Part shown: piece by piece, positions 52,073 to 63,090 of the stretch
Layout of the letters: each line of letters opens with the position of its first letter
Numbering within the stretch: the first letter of the stretch is position 1
Source of the DNA: Rhizobium sp. 2MFCol3.1
GTDB lineage: Bacteria; Pseudomonadota; Alphaproteobacteria; Rhizobiales; Rhizobiaceae
DNA length: 64,000 nucleotides
Assembly (NCBI RefSeq): GCF_000377565.1
Contig: NZ_KB898368.1
Span: 62,001-126,000, forward strand
Direction of reading: 5' to 3'
The notes under the pieces: generated by a model
What the model saw: only the letters and a program-made list of their open reading frames with translations
Databases searched by the model: none
Told to the model about the DNA's origin: nothing
Position numbers and translations under genes: made by a program

Positions 52073-53728
52073 ATGACTGATCGGACTAAAGAAAATAGAG
52101 ACCAGCAGCAGGGGCAGGGAATGTCGCGCCGCGAGGCGCTGAAGCTCGGCCTCGCCGCAGGCGTTGGCCTGACGGTTTTCGGCCTCAATGCCAAGATCGT
52201 GCTCGCCGATGACGGCCAGGTGCTGAAGGTCGCCAATCCGGCGTTCAACCAGGATTGGTCGCCGCTGCGCGGCGGTGGCGTTCCGTTCCGCTGGAACTCG
52301 ATCTGGTGGGCCTCGCCGATGTATTTCGACAGCGAAGGCAAGATCAAGCCTTACGTCTTCACCAGCTGGGAATCGCCGGATAACAAGGTCTGGACCTTCA
52401 AAATCGACCCGAAGGCAACCTTCTCCGACGGCAGCAAGATCACCTCGGCCGACGTCAAGGGCTCCTGGGAAGTCGCTTCCATGCCTAACACCAAGAGCCA
52501 GCGTGCCGACCAGGTGCTGAGCAAGGTTCAGGGCTACAAGGAAATCGGCGCCGGTTCCGGCAACGAGCTGACGGGCGTCGCGACACCTGACGAAGGCACC
52601 GTCGTCGTCACGCTGACGGAAGCCGATCCGATCTTCTTTATGCGCCTTGCCAACCACATCGCGCCGATCACCAAGGCCGCGCAGTCTCGTGGCAGCGATG
52701 GCGAGGAAGTGGCGGACTGGTACAAGCCAGACAGCAGCGCCGTCTATTCCGGCCCGTTCAAGCTCACCAGCATCGATATCGACGCCGGCAAGCTGGTATT
52801 CGAGCCGAACGAGAACTTCTTCGGCCCGAAGCCGAAGCTGGCGCGCATCGAAATCACCTCGATCGAAGACAACGTCACCGCGACGTCTCTCATCAAGTCC
52901 GGCGAGTTCAATGCCCATACCGAGCTCGTCACCTCGACGATCATCCAGGATCTCGGCCCCGAATTCTCCGCCGGTCCGCTGATCCCGACCAGCCAACACT
53001 TCTGGTTCAACGTCACCCGCGCACCGATGGACGATCCGAAGGTTCGCCAGGCGCTGATCATGGCGATCGATCGCGACGGTCTCTTCAAGGCCTCCTATCC
53101 CGATGGTCCGCACAAGAAGGCCGATCAGATCCTGAATTCGGTTCCCGGCGCCGACAATTCCGGCTTCGAGCCCTTCCCCTATGATCCGGCAGCCGCCAAG
53201 AAGCTGCTTGCCGAATCCAGCTATGGTGGACCTGAACGCCTGCCGAAGATCCTCTTCGTCGGCATCTCCGCCCCGGCCATCCAGGCAGCGGCGCAGTACA
53301 TTGCCGAGCAGTGGCGTCAGAACCTCGGCATCACCGCCGTCGACATGAAGCCGCAGCAGGACTCCTATGCCGGTCCGGACCAGAACGCGGTGCAGATCTT
53401 CCGCGACGACGTCGGCACTCGTGTTCCTGACGCCGTCTCCTATCTCGCCGGCTGCATCGCCTCGACCTCGTCCAACGCCCAGAACAAGCTCGGCGGTTAC
53501 AAGAACGACAAGGTCGATGCCGCACTCGCTGAGGCCGCGACCAAGGCGGCCGACGATCCAGATCGCGTCAAGCTCGCCCAGGATGCCCAGAAGGCATTCC
53601 GCGAGGATTGGGCCTTCATTCCGTGGTACTCTCAGGCGATGTCGCGCTGGGCCACCAAGGAGGTCAAGGGCATGGAGAAGAACCTCGACTGGCAGGTCGT
53701 GGCGCCCTGGGACATTTCGATCGGCTGA
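52073..53728 (+). CDS. Opp/Dpp-type ABC substrate-binding protein with Tat signal
   Basis: 551 residues from the ATG at 52073 (GGGAGGATGGA upstream). The twin-arginine signal MSRREALKLGLAAGVGLTVF begins at residue 17. The mature part is an extracellular solute-binding family 5 protein (PDDEGTVVVTLTEADP region, FNVTRAPMDDPKVRQALIMA). In rhizobia such receptors often carry oligosaccharides or sugar acids rather than peptides. It starts a six-gene importer/kinase/regulator operon. Confidence 0.9.
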   Translation: MTDRTKENRDQQQGQGMSRREALKLGLAAGVGLTVFGLNAKIVLADDGQVLKVANPAFNQDWSPLRGGGVPFRWNSIWWASPMYFDSEGKIKPYVFTSWESPDNKVWTFKIDPKATFSDGSKITSADVKGSWEVASMPNTKSQRADQVLSKVQGYKEIGAGSGNELTGVATPDEGTVVVTLTEADPIFFMRLANHIAPITKAAQSRGSDGEEVADWYKPDSSAVYSGPFKLTSIDIDAGKLVFEPNENFFGPKPKLARIEITSIEDNVTATSLIKSGEFNAHTELVTSTIIQDLGPEFSAGPLIPTSQHFWFNVTRAPMDDPKVRQALIMAIDRDGLFKASYPDGPHKKADQILNSVPGADNSGFEPFPYDPAAAKKLLAESSYGGPERLPKILFVGISAPAIQAAAQYIAEQWRQNLGITAVDMKPQQDSYAGPDQNAVQIFRDDVGTRVPDAVSYLAGCIASTSSNAQNKLGGYKNDKVDAALAEAATKAADDPDRVKLAQDAQKAFREDWAFIPWYSQAMSRWATKEVKGMEKNLDWQVVAPWDISIG

Positions 53729-53886
53729 GCCGGTTAGAAGCCTACGAACAGATAGCCCGTCCGCAATCGGATTTTGGGCAACTTAGCAACCGCGCGAAGA
53801 CCGCAAGGCCTTCGCGCAAGTTTCAAGAAGACATCGCATGTCCGCGCGAGCGCGGAAACGTGTCTACCAACCGGTGGGAGGTGACC

Positions 53887-54843
53887 TTGTTACGCTACGT
53901 GCTAACCCGGTTTGCCATCTGGATTCCGTCAGTCCTCATTGTCATGCTGGCCGTCTATGCGCTGGCTTTCTATGGCGCTGGCGATCCGATCAAGCTGATC
54001 TTTCTGCGCGCACCCGGCGATGTCGCCTATAACCCGCAGCGCATCGAAGCCATCCGCGAAAGTGCCGGCCTGAACAGGCCATTCATCGAGCAGTTCGGCC
54101 TTTACATCTGGAACCTCCTGCATGGTCAGTTCGGCAATTCGCTGACATCGGGCCGCTCGGTCTGGGCCATGGTCTCGGCCGCCGCGCCCGTATCCTTCAA
54201 GCTGGCGCTCTGTTCCATCATCCTCACGACGGTCATTGCCATTCCGCTCGGCATGATCGCCGCGATGAACCAGAACAGCCGCCTCGATTACACAATCCTC
54301 GGCTCGGCGCTCTTCCTCTGGGCGATCCCGGCCTATGTCGCCGGCCCGCTTCTGATGGTCGGCCTCATCGTGCTGATGCCGATGATCAAGGTGCCCTATG
54401 GCTGGGGCGGCGTCTTCGACGTGCGCATCCTCTTGCCGCTGATCGTTCTCTCCTTCCAGCCGATCGCGCTCATCGTGCGCCAAACGCGCGCCGCCGTCAT
54501 CGAGGTATTGTCGGAGGATTTCGTCCGCACAGCCCGCGCGAAGGGCGTGCCTGAAATGGTCGTGGCGCTGCGCCATATTCTGCGCCCGGTGCTGACACCC
54601 GTCGTCACCCAGCTCGGCCTGATCATGATCACCATCGTCAATGGCGCGATCTTCGTGGAGCTCGTCTTCGGTCTGCCCGGCCTCGGCCGCCTGACCGTGC
54701 AGGCGCTCACCAATTCCGACTATCCCGTCATTCTGGCGATCACGCTTATCGGATCCTTCTTGGTGATGATGTCGAACCTTCTGGTCGATGTTCTCTACCC
54801 GCTGCTTGATCCGCGTGCCAACGATGCAAGAAGGAGCCGCTGA
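53887..54843 (+). CDS. Opp/Dpp-type ABC permease (DppB-like)
   Basis: About 318 residues. No ATG fits the N-terminus; a TTG at 53887 (LLRYVLTRFAIWIPSVL) has GGGAGGTG at correct distance and a GTG at 53881 is the alternative. Six transmembrane segments, coupling loop EDFVRTARAKGVPEMVVALRH, and FVELVFGLPGLGRLT are family signatures. It follows the binding-protein gene by 158 bases. Confidence 0.87.
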   Translation: MLRYVLTRFAIWIPSVLIVMLAVYALAFYGAGDPIKLIFLRAPGDVAYNPQRIEAIRESAGLNRPFIEQFGLYIWNLLHGQFGNSLTSGRSVWAMVSAAAPVSFKLALCSIILTTVIAIPLGMIAAMNQNSRLDYTILGSALFLWAIPAYVAGPLLMVGLIVLMPMIKVPYGWGGVFDVRILLPLIVLSFQPIALIVRQTRAAVIEVLSEDFVRTARAKGVPEMVVALRHILRPVLTPVVTQLGLIMITIVNGAIFVELVFGLPGLGRLTVQALTNSDYPVILAITLIGSFLVMMSNLLVDVLYPLLDPRANDARRSR

Positions 54844-54845
54844 CC

Positions 54846-55804
54846 ATGTCCGCCATCCCTCTCTCTCCCGTCGCCCAACAAGAAGAGGCACCCGTCAGCC
54901 TGTGGCGCGATGCCTGGTATCGCCTGAAGCGCAACAAGCTTGCCGTCTTCGGTCTCGCTGTCGTTCTCATTCTGGCTTTCGCCGCGATCTTCGGCCCCTA
55001 TCTGACGCCTTATGACTATCTGAGCCAGGACCTGCAGGCCCGCAATGCCGTTCCGTCGCTGACGCATCTCTTCGGAACCGACGATCTCGGCCGCGACGTC
55101 TTCAGCCGCGTCGTCTTCGGCACCCGCACAGCCTTCCTGGTGGCCGTTATCGTCACCGTCATCGCGGTCTTCATCGGGACCTTGCTCGGCGCAATCGCCG
55201 GCTTCTTCGGCAATCCGTTCGATCGCGTCATCATGTGGTTGACCGACATGACCATGTCGGTGCCCAACCTGCTGCTCGTCGTCGTCATCAACGCATCGTT
55301 GAAGTCGCCGATCACCAAGTGGATGGAAGCGCAGTATCTGGCGACCCTTAATCCCTTCTACCGCCAGACGATCTGGGTCGACTTCATGCTGGTCTTCGGC
55401 TCGATGGCTTTGATCTCCTGGCCGCCTTATGCACGCCTCGTTCGCGCCCAGGTCCTGTCGATCCGCAGCCGTCCCTATATCACTGCCGCCCAGGCGCTCG
55501 GCCTGTCGAACTGGATCATCATGAAGCGCTACGTCATCCCGAACGCGCTTGGTCCGCTGATCGTCTCGGTCAGCGCCGGTCTCGGTACGGCCATGGTTCT
55601 GGAAAGCGCCTTCAGCTTCCTCGGCGTCGGCGTCAATCCGCCCACGCCCAGCTGGGGCAACATGATCTCCGACGGCCTGCGTGTCTGGCAGCACTATCCG
55701 CACCTGCTGGCTGCTCCGGCTGCCGTCCTCGGCCTTGCCTCGGTCGCCTTCAGCTTCCTCGGCGATGGCCTCAACGACGCACTCAATCCGCGGGGTTCCA
55801 AGTG

Positions 55805-55805
<1 letters not shown>
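54846..55805 (+). CDS. Opp/Dpp-type ABC permease (DppC-like)
   Basis: 319 residues with an N-terminal cytoplasmic extension, the OppC_N segment WYRLKRNKLAVFGLAVVL, and the motif HLFGTDDLGRDVFSRVVFGT. The coupling loop is RPYITAAQALGLSNWIIMKR. It starts 2 bases after the DppB-like stop; its stop overlaps the next ATG. Confidence 0.92.
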
Positions 55806-56811
<1,006 letters not shown>

Positions 56812-56812
<1 letters not shown>

Positions 56813-57804
56813 TGGGTGCCCAACCGCTGCTCAAGGTCGAAAACCTCGTCAAGCATTTCCACGTCAAGCTCGGCGCCTTCGGCGAACGCTCGGCGACGGT
56901 CTATGCGCTCGATAACGTCAATCTCGACATCATGGAGGGCGAGACGCTCTCGCTCGTCGGCGAATCCGGCTGCGGCAAGTCGACAACCGGCTTCACCATT
57001 CTCAACCTCTACAAGGCGACCTCGGGAAAGGTCGTCTACAAGGGCCAGGATCTGGCGACGCTGGATGAAAAGCAGATGCGGCCCTTCCGCCGCGACCTGC
57101 AGATCGTCTTCCAGGATCCTTATTCGACGCTCAACCCGCGTATGACGATCGGCGAGGCTGTTGGCGAGCCGATCCTCTTCCACAAGCTCTGCACCAAGGC
57201 CGAGCTGAAGGACCGCGTCGCGGCACTTCTGACCGATGTCGGCCTGCCGACCCGCTTCGCGCAGCGCTATCCGCATGAGCTTTCCGGCGGACAGCGCCAG
57301 CGCGTCGTCATCGCCCGCGCGCTCGCCTGTCAGCCGAAGTTCATCGTCTGCGACGAGGCAATCTCGGCGCTCGACGTCTCGATCCAGGCGCAGATCATCA
57401 ACCTGCTGCTCGACCTGCAGGAAAAATACGGCCTGACCTACTTGTTCATTGCCCACGACCTTGCCGTCGTGCGCCATATCAGCACCCGCGTCGGCGTCAT
57501 GTATCTCGGACGCCTGGCGGAACTCGCGACCCGCGAAGAGCTGTTCGAAAACCCGCTTCACCCATACACCAAGGCGTTGCTGTCGGCCGTCCCGGAAACC
57601 GATCCGGAACTCGAGCGCACCCGCACCCGGCAGATCCTGCAGGGCGACGTGCCGAGCCCGCTCAACCCGCCGAGCGGCTGCCGCTTCCATTCGCGCTGCC
57701 CGATCGCCATGGATGTGTGCAGCAAGGTCGTGCCGGAGTGGAAGGAAGCCAAGCCCGGCCATCTCGTTGCCTGCCACGCGGTCAACACGGGACAGGCTGC
57801 ATGA
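56812..57804 (+). CDS. Opp/Dpp-type ABC ATPase (DppF-like)
   Basis: 330 residues. Walker A GESGCGKST at 50-58, signature LSGGQRQR, Walker B FIVCDEAISALD (Glu after Asp replaced by E-A, as in many DppF proteins). C-terminal CRFHSRCPIAMDVC segment. ATG at 56812 overlaps the previous stop; its own stop overlaps the kinase start by ATGA, so importer and kinase are coupled. Confidence 0.92.
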
Positions 57805-58862
57805 CGCTGAAGGTCGCGATCATCGCTGACGATCTGACCGGCGCGCTCGACACGGGAACCCCCTTCGTCGACGCCGGTCTTTCCGTTGCCGTGGCGATCG
57901 AGATCGAAGCTATCGAGGACGCTCTGGCGACTGGTTGCGAGGTGGTGGTGGTCAACACCGCCTCGCGCGCCCTCCCGGAGGGGGAAGCGGCGAGAAGGGC
58001 CGGCCTCGCGGCCAGCGCTCTTCTTGCCGCACACCCCGACATCGTCCTGAAGAAGATCGATTCCCGGCTGAAGGGCAATGTGGCTGCCGAAAGTGCCGCT
58101 ATTGCCGCCATCTTCGGCCATCGCGAGATCACCATCGCGCCTGCCATTCCTGACCAGGAACGCTTCACTCGCGACGGCCATGTCGTCGGGCGCGGCGTCG
58201 AAAGGCCGTTGCCGATTGCCGCCCTTTTTGAGGGTCGTGAAGACAAGGTTGTTGTCGTCGATGCCGACAGCGATGCGGATCTGGACCAGCTCGTCCCCGG
58301 GCATGATTGGCAGACGACGCTTGCCGTCGGCGCGCGCGGCCTCGGCAGTGCCATTGCCCGTCGCCTTCGCCGTGGACGCGATGCGACGACTGTATTCGAA
58401 CCGGCCCGCAACACACTGTTCGCATTCGGCTCCCGCGACCCGATCACCGCCGCGCAGATGGCCAGGCTTGAGGCGTCGGGCGCTTTGCGTGCATCGCTTG
58501 CGGCCCCGATGGGCGCGCTAAATGAGACAGAAGCGCTGGGCTTGCCGGCGCTGCTGTGCTGCACCGGGGAAATGTCGGGGGACGCGGTAGCCGTCGCCGA
58601 TCGTTTCGCCAAGGGCGTGAGATCGGCGATCGAGCGGACGCAACCTGATATGCTGATGGTCGGCGGTGGTGATACGGCGCTGGCGGTGTTCCGGGCGCTC
58701 GGTGTTCGCACCTTACTGCCCAAGGGGGAAATAGAGGCGGGAATTCCCTGGTTCGACGTGACCGATGTCGATGGTCGCCATTTCCGTTGTGCGGTAAAAT
58801 CCGGGGGCTTTGGGAATTCCGATAGTTTGCTAAGACTGATTCCTCAGAATCAGGCGGCGTAA
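57801..58862 (+). CDS. Four-carbon acid sugar kinase (DUF1537 family)
   Basis: 353 residues from the ATG at 57801. The N-terminal substrate domain begins with IIADDLTGALDTGTPF, the family signature, followed by KKIDSRLKGNVAAE. The C-terminal nucleotide domain has MLMVGGGDTALAVFRALGV and KSGGFGN. Family members (DtnK, OtnK, LtnK-related) phosphorylate D-threonate, erythronate or related acids at C4. Its coupling to the importer ATPase and the PdxA2-like enzyme across the locus indicate phosphorylation of an imported or derived C4 sugar acid. The length is below the usual 410-430. Confidence 0.87.
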   Translation: MTLKVAIIADDLTGALDTGTPFVDAGLSVAVAIEIEAIEDALATGCEVVVVNTASRALPEGEAARRAGLAASALLAAHPDIVLKKIDSRLKGNVAAESAAIAAIFGHREITIAPAIPDQERFTRDGHVVGRGVERPLPIAALFEGREDKVVVVDADSDADLDQLVPGHDWQTTLAVGARGLGSAIARRLRRGRDATTVFEPARNTLFAFGSRDPITAAQMARLEASGALRASLAAPMGALNETEALGLPALLCCTGEMSGDAVAVADRFAKGVRSAIERTQPDMLMVGGGDTALAVFRALGVRTLLPKGEIEAGIPWFDVTDVDGRHFRCAVKSGGFGNSDSLLRLIPQNQAA

Positions 58863-58866
58863 AGTA

Positions 58867-59640
58867 ATGCCGGCGGGGAGAATGGACGTGGATGAAGCAA
58901 ACGGTGCGCCGGCAACCCCGGCGCCGAAGCCGGAGCGCGGCAAGCCTATGAAACTGGTGGACCGCGTGTTCGATCAGTTGCAGGAGCGTATTCGTGCCGG
59001 AAACTACCCGCCGGATTCAAGGCTGCCCGGCGAGCACGAGCTGGCGTCCATGCTTGGCGTTTCCCGGCCGATCGTTCGCGATGCGCTGGCCAAGCTGCGC
59101 GATCAGGGCATGGTCTATGCCCGCCAGGGAGCCGGAACCTTCGTCAGCGCCAACAGCTCGCCGACGACCCATCTTTCCTATTCGCCGGTCAAGACGATCG
59201 CTGATATCCAGCGCTGCTACGAATTCCGTCTGACGATCGAGCCGGCCGCCGCCTATTTCGCCGCCAAGCGCCGCGACGAGGCCGCGATCCAGAAGATTGC
59301 CTCGGCGCTTGCCGATCTCCGGGAAGCCACGAGCCATCAGCTGCACCGGACCGACGCGGATTTCAATTTCCACCGCGCCGTGACAGAGGCCGCCAACAAC
59401 CATTATTACACCGCCTCGATCGATGCGCTCAAAGCGCATATCGCGGTCGGCATGCATCTCCACGGGCTGTCCCTGCTGGGGCCGAGACCCGGACTCGAAC
59501 AAGTCTTCCAGGAGCACAACACCATCTACAAGGCGATTGCCGAAGGCCGGGCCGAAGAGGCACGCGACCTGATGCAATCGCATCTCGAAGGCTCTCGTGA
59601 TCGGTTGTTCGAGGGCAGGGCGCTCGATCTGTCGTTCTGA
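58867..59640 (+). CDS. GntR-family regulator, FadR subfamily
   Basis: 257 residues. The N-terminus to about 27 is a proline-rich tail (EANGAPATPAPKPERGKP). The winged helix LPGEHELASMLGVSRPIVRDALAKLRDQG is followed by a helical FCD domain (FNFHRAVTEAANNH). The start is uncertain: 58867, 58882 and 58948 all lie in frame. It follows the kinase by 4 bases, so it closes the importer operon and probably controls it and the divergent DapA-like operon. Confidence 0.9.
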   Translation: MPAGRMDVDEANGAPATPAPKPERGKPMKLVDRVFDQLQERIRAGNYPPDSRLPGEHELASMLGVSRPIVRDALAKLRDQGMVYARQGAGTFVSANSSPTTHLSYSPVKTIADIQRCYEFRLTIEPAAAYFAAKRRDEAAIQKIASALADLREATSHQLHRTDADFNFHRAVTEAANNHYYTASIDALKAHIAVGMHLHGLSLLGPRPGLEQVFQEHNTIYKAIAEGRAEEARDLMQSHLEGSRDRLFEGRALDLSF

Positions 59641-59649
59641 TGCTTTTGG

Positions 59650-59685
59650 GCATATCCGTGTCGCGCTTTCGCGACACGGATATGC
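59650..59685. terminator. Long perfect hairpin between convergent genes
   Basis: GCATATCCGTGTCGCG (59650-59665) and CGCGACACGGATATGC (59670-59685) form a perfect 16-bp stem around CTTT. It lies between the convergent GntR and uxuA stops and can serve both strands, though neither side has a strong T-run. Confidence 0.65.
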
Positions 59686-59691
59686 GGCCAA

Positions 59692-60879
59692 TCAGGTCGG
59701 CGGTGCGCCAAGTGCGTGAAGGATGCCACGTAGCTCGGCAAGCCCTCTCAAGCGACCGATCGCCGGATAGCCTGGCGTGGTGGTCTTGGTGAGGTCGTCG
59801 AGCATGCGGTGGCCGTGGTCAGAGCGGAAAACGATCGTCTCGTCGGCCTTGCGGTTGCGATCCTCGGAGACAAGCTCCTTCAGCACGGCGACCATGTCGA
59901 CATCGCCCTCAAGGTGGGCGCTTTCGTGGAAGCTGCGTCCATCGCCTTCGCGTTTGGTCGCCCGCAGATGCGCGAAGTGAATGCGCGAGGCAAACCGGCG
60001 TGCAATGGCGGGCAGGTCGTTATCGGCGCGTACGCCGAGACTGCCGGTGCAGTAGCACATGCCGTTCGCCGGCGACGGGACAGCATTAAACAGTGCCGCG
60101 TAATCCTCGGCGGTGGAGGCGATGCGCGGCAGGCCGAATAGCGAGCGCGGCGGGTCGTCGGGATGCAGCGTGAGCTTGACGCCACGGGCTTCCGCGACCG
60201 GCGCCACGGCCTCAAGAAACTCGATGAGATGCTGGCGCAGCCGGCCGGCATCGATGCCGGCATAGGCGGCGAGACGGTCTCGAAACTCCGGAATGGTCAG
60301 CGGCTCGGTGGTCGATCCCGGCAAGGCCGAGGTGATGTTGCGGGTGATATCGGCAATGTCGCTCTCCGACATGGCCCCGAATGCGGCGCGGGCGCGAGCC
60401 TTGTCCTCCTGGGAGTAGGCCGCGTCGGCGCCGTCGCGCTGAAGAATGAACAGATCGAAGGCGGCGAATTTTTCGTGGTCGAAACGCATCGCCGTCGCGC
60501 CGGTGTCGATCTCGTGGTCGAGATCGGTGCGCGTCCAATCGACGACCGGCATGAAGTTGTAGCAGACGATCGGGATGCCGCAGGCCGCAACCGCTTCAAG
60601 GCTTGCGATCCACGCCTCGATCTCCGCCTTCGCCTGGCCACCCTTGCGCTTCACCGCATCGGGAATCGGAATGCTCTCGACCACCGACCAGGTGAGCTGC
60701 GAACGCCCCGGTGGTGTCGTCTCGATCATCGCCTGGCGCTCGCGCACCTCGGCCTCGGTCCACGCGCGGCCGATCGGCACCTGGTGCAGCGATGACACGA
60801 TGTTGGTCGCTCCGGTTTGCCTGACCTCGTCGAGCGCGACCGGCGCATCCGGTCCGAACCATCTCCAACCCTGCCGCAT
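59692..60879 (-). CDS. uxuA: Mannonate dehydratase
   Basis: Dehydrates D-mannonate to 2-keto-3-deoxygluconate in glucuronate catabolism. 395 residues, matching E. coli UxuA (394). RQGWRWFGPDAPVALDEVRQTGA opens it; CYNFMPVVDWTRTDL, LTLHPDDPPRSLFGLPRI, CYCTGSLG and HFAHLRATKREGDG hold the metal and substrate residues. It lies 43 bases after the GntR regulator on the same strand, probably in one transcript. No uxuB or uxaC is in the window. Confidence 0.95.
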   Translation of the reverse strand: MRQGWRWFGPDAPVALDEVRQTGATNIVSSLHQVPIGRAWTEAEVRERQAMIETTPPGRSQLTWSVVESIPIPDAVKRKGGQAKAEIEAWIASLEAVAACGIPIVCYNFMPVVDWTRTDLDHEIDTGATAMRFDHEKFAAFDLFILQRDGADAAYSQEDKARARAAFGAMSESDIADITRNITSALPGSTTEPLTIPEFRDRLAAYAGIDAGRLRQHLIEFLEAVAPVAEARGVKLTLHPDDPPRSLFGLPRIASTAEDYAALFNAVPSPANGMCYCTGSLGVRADNDLPAIARRFASRIHFAHLRATKREGDGRSFHESAHLEGDVDMVAVLKELVSEDRNRKADETIVFRSDHGHRMLDDLTKTTTPGYPAIGRLRGLAELRGILHALGAPPT

Positions 60880-60922
60880 CTGTTTCCTCCTTCAATGCCT
60901 TTTGTTTTGGTGTCGCTGTTCG

Positions 60923-61645
60923 TCAGCAGAAATAATCGGGGTAACGCGTGCGCAGTTCCGCCACATCGGGGATGACGGCGCTCAGATGATGCGTCATCGC
61001 GGCTCGCGCTGCCTCCACATCATGCGCGGCGATCGCGTCGCGGATGATCGCGTGCTCGCCGACCACATTCTCCATGCGGCCGAGCACCGGTAGCGTCAGC
61101 CGTCGAGCGCGGTCTATCTGAACCTTGACGGATTTGAGGATGCCCCAGATGCCCGGATAGCCCGCAATCTGCGCTATCGCCTCGTGAAAGGCTTCGTCCT
61201 CTTCGTGGAAGCCCGACGTGTCGCCCAGAATGGAGAGCGCCCGCTGGCGTGTAATGATGGCATCGAGGCGGGAGAGATCAGCCGCCGAGGCGATTTCAGT
61301 CGCGCGCTCGACCGTCGTTCCCTCCAACGCCTTGCGCACCACGACAGCCTCGGGGATCGCCGACACCGGAACGCGCGACACGACGGTGCCCGACTGCGGG
61401 TAGATATCGACGAGCCCGCCTTCCGACAGTCGCAGCAGCGCTTCTCGAACGGGTGTCCGGCTGACCGCGAAATCCTCAGCGATCCGCTTCTCCTGCAGCG
61501 CCATCCCCGGCGGCATCTTCAGCGAGACGATGTCGTTATAGAGCCGGTCGAAAATGGCGTCCGCCGTCGTGACTCGCCGCAGCTTTGCCGGCCGCTCGGC
61601 CTGCGCCGAAAGCTCGGGAATGGCGGTGGCTGCGGCTGGATGCAT
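60923..61645 (-). CDS. GntR-family regulator (FCD domain), likely for uronate genes
   Basis: 240 residues from the ATG at 61645. Winged helix LQEKRIAEDFAVSRTPVREALLRLSEGG, wing QSGTVVSRV, then an FCD domain. It stands before uxuA and diverges from the ABC binding-protein gene at 61858 with a 212-base gap that holds the palindrome ATACTAGTAT, so it probably controls both directions in response to a uronate or related acid. Confidence 0.9.
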   Translation of the reverse strand: MHPAAATAIPELSAQAERPAKLRRVTTADAIFDRLYNDIVSLKMPPGMALQEKRIAEDFAVSRTPVREALLRLSEGGLVDIYPQSGTVVSRVPVSAIPEAVVVRKALEGTTVERATEIASAADLSRLDAIITRQRALSILGDTSGFHEEDEAFHEAIAQIAGYPGIWGILKSVKVQIDRARRLTLPVLGRMENVVGEHAIIRDAIAAHDVEAARAAMTHHLSAVIPDVAELRTRYPDYFC

Positions 61646-61674
61646 GTAGGGCCCTAACGTTGACTTGAATGTGC

Positions 61675-61684
61675 ATACTAGTAT
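61675..61684. promoter_or_regulatory. Palindromic candidate GntR operator
   Basis: Perfect palindrome ATACTAGTAT at 61675-61684, 30 bases before the GntR start on one side and 173 before the binding-protein gene on the other. FCD-type GntR proteins of uronate pathways bind short AT-rich palindromes built on TNGTNNNACNA or similar; this one fits the general form only. Confidence 0.45.
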
Positions 61685-61857
61685 ATCAATTCTACATGGC
61701 TGCCAAGACACACTGCGGAGGAACGGTGTTTCTGGCAAGAAATTCAGGAGGTTCCAAACAAAGCCGGCCAGAAAATCCGACCGCATAAATGGATCAGGAT
61801 ACGCACGTGCACGGATTTGTTGTGCTTTGTGCGGCCAAAAGAGGAGGAGAGAACAGC

Positions 61858-63033
61858 ATGAAATTTACCCGCAGAACATTCGTCGGAACCGCAGCCAGCG
61901 CTGCCGTTGCCGCCATGCTTACCGTCAAGGTGTGGGCGCAGGCCAAGAAGCCCGCAAGCCCCGTGACCATCACCATTGCCGACGTCGCCGGCAACCTCGC
62001 GCTGACGCAGGGGATGTTTGAAGCCTATGCAGCCGAGAAAGCCGATTGGGTTTCGAACTTCGCCTTCACCAAGGCGCCGGCCCCCGAACTGCCCGGCAAG
62101 ATCAAGGCGCAGCAGGCGGCCGGAAAGGTCGATATCGATCTGGTGCTGACAGGCACGGACGCGCTCTCGGCCGGTCTCGACCAGGGCCTCTGGCTCGACC
62201 TTTCCGCGCACAAGGCGGATTTGCCCGACATCGAAAAGATCCTGCAGCCGCAGGCATTCAAGATGCAGGCGCTCGCCAAGGATCAGGGCATCGTCATCAC
62301 CTACTACCCCTCGGGCCCGCTGATCGAATACATGCCCGACAAGGTCGCCACGCCGCCGAAATCGGCGCCGGAACTGCTGGAATGGGCAAAGGCCAACAAG
62401 AACCGCTTCATCTACGCCCGCCCGGCCAATTCCGGCCCCGGCCGCACCTTCCTCATGGGGCTGCCCTATCTGCTCGGCGACAGCGATCCGCGCGATCCGG
62501 TCAAGGGTTGGGACAAGACCTGGGAATATCTGGCAGCACTTGGCGAGCACATCGAATATTACCCGACCGGCACCGGCCAGGTGATGAAGGAACTTGGCGA
62601 GGGGACGCGCGACATCGTCGTTTCCACCACCGGCTGGGACATCAACCCGCGTGCGCTCGGCATCGTTCCCGCCGAAGCGAAGGTGCAGAAGCTGGAAGGT
62701 TTCCACTGGGTGACGGACGCGCACTACGCCGTTATCCCCAAGGGCGTCTCCGACGAGAAGATCGCGGTGCTGATCGACGTCTTGAACTACATTCTGCAGC
62801 CCAAGCAGCAGGCAATCGCCTATGACGCCGGCTATTTCTATCCGGGCCCCGCCGTCAAGGACGTGACGATCGAGATGGCACCGCAGGAAAGCCAGGACAC
62901 GATCAAGGAGTTCGGCCGGCCCGAATATGCCGACTGGATTGCCAACAACCCGCTGGAAGTGCCGCTCGAGCCAAAGCAGCTCGTCGAAGCCTTCCGGATC
63001 TGGGACGAAAAGATCGGTGCCAAGAAGGGCTGA
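61858..63033 (+). CDS. ABC substrate-binding protein (PotD/AfuA-like) with Tat signal
   Basis: 391 residues from the ATG at 61858 (AGGAGGAGAGAAC upstream). The signal MKFTRRTFVGTAASAAVAAM has a twin arginine. The mature protein belongs to the family 1/PotD-like receptors (ITIADVAGNLALTQGMF; FIYARPANSGPGRTFLMGLP). It is followed by an ATPase gene; the permeases presumably lie beyond the edge. Next to uxuA and its GntR gene, a hexuronate or related acid is the likely ligand, but the sequence does not prove it. Confidence 0.87.
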   Translation: MKFTRRTFVGTAASAAVAAMLTVKVWAQAKKPASPVTITIADVAGNLALTQGMFEAYAAEKADWVSNFAFTKAPAPELPGKIKAQQAAGKVDIDLVLTGTDALSAGLDQGLWLDLSAHKADLPDIEKILQPQAFKMQALAKDQGIVITYYPSGPLIEYMPDKVATPPKSAPELLEWAKANKNRFIYARPANSGPGRTFLMGLPYLLGDSDPRDPVKGWDKTWEYLAALGEHIEYYPTGTGQVMKELGEGTRDIVVSTTGWDINPRALGIVPAEAKVQKLEGFHWVTDAHYAVIPKGVSDEKIAVLIDVLNYILQPKQQAIAYDAGYFYPGPAVKDVTIEMAPQESQDTIKEFGRPEYADWIANNPLEVPLEPKQLVEAFRIWDEKIGAKKG

Positions 63034-63090
63034 TCGCTGATATCGCCGGCGCCGGCTGCAATAGCCGGTGCCGGCCATTTCCGTCGTGAC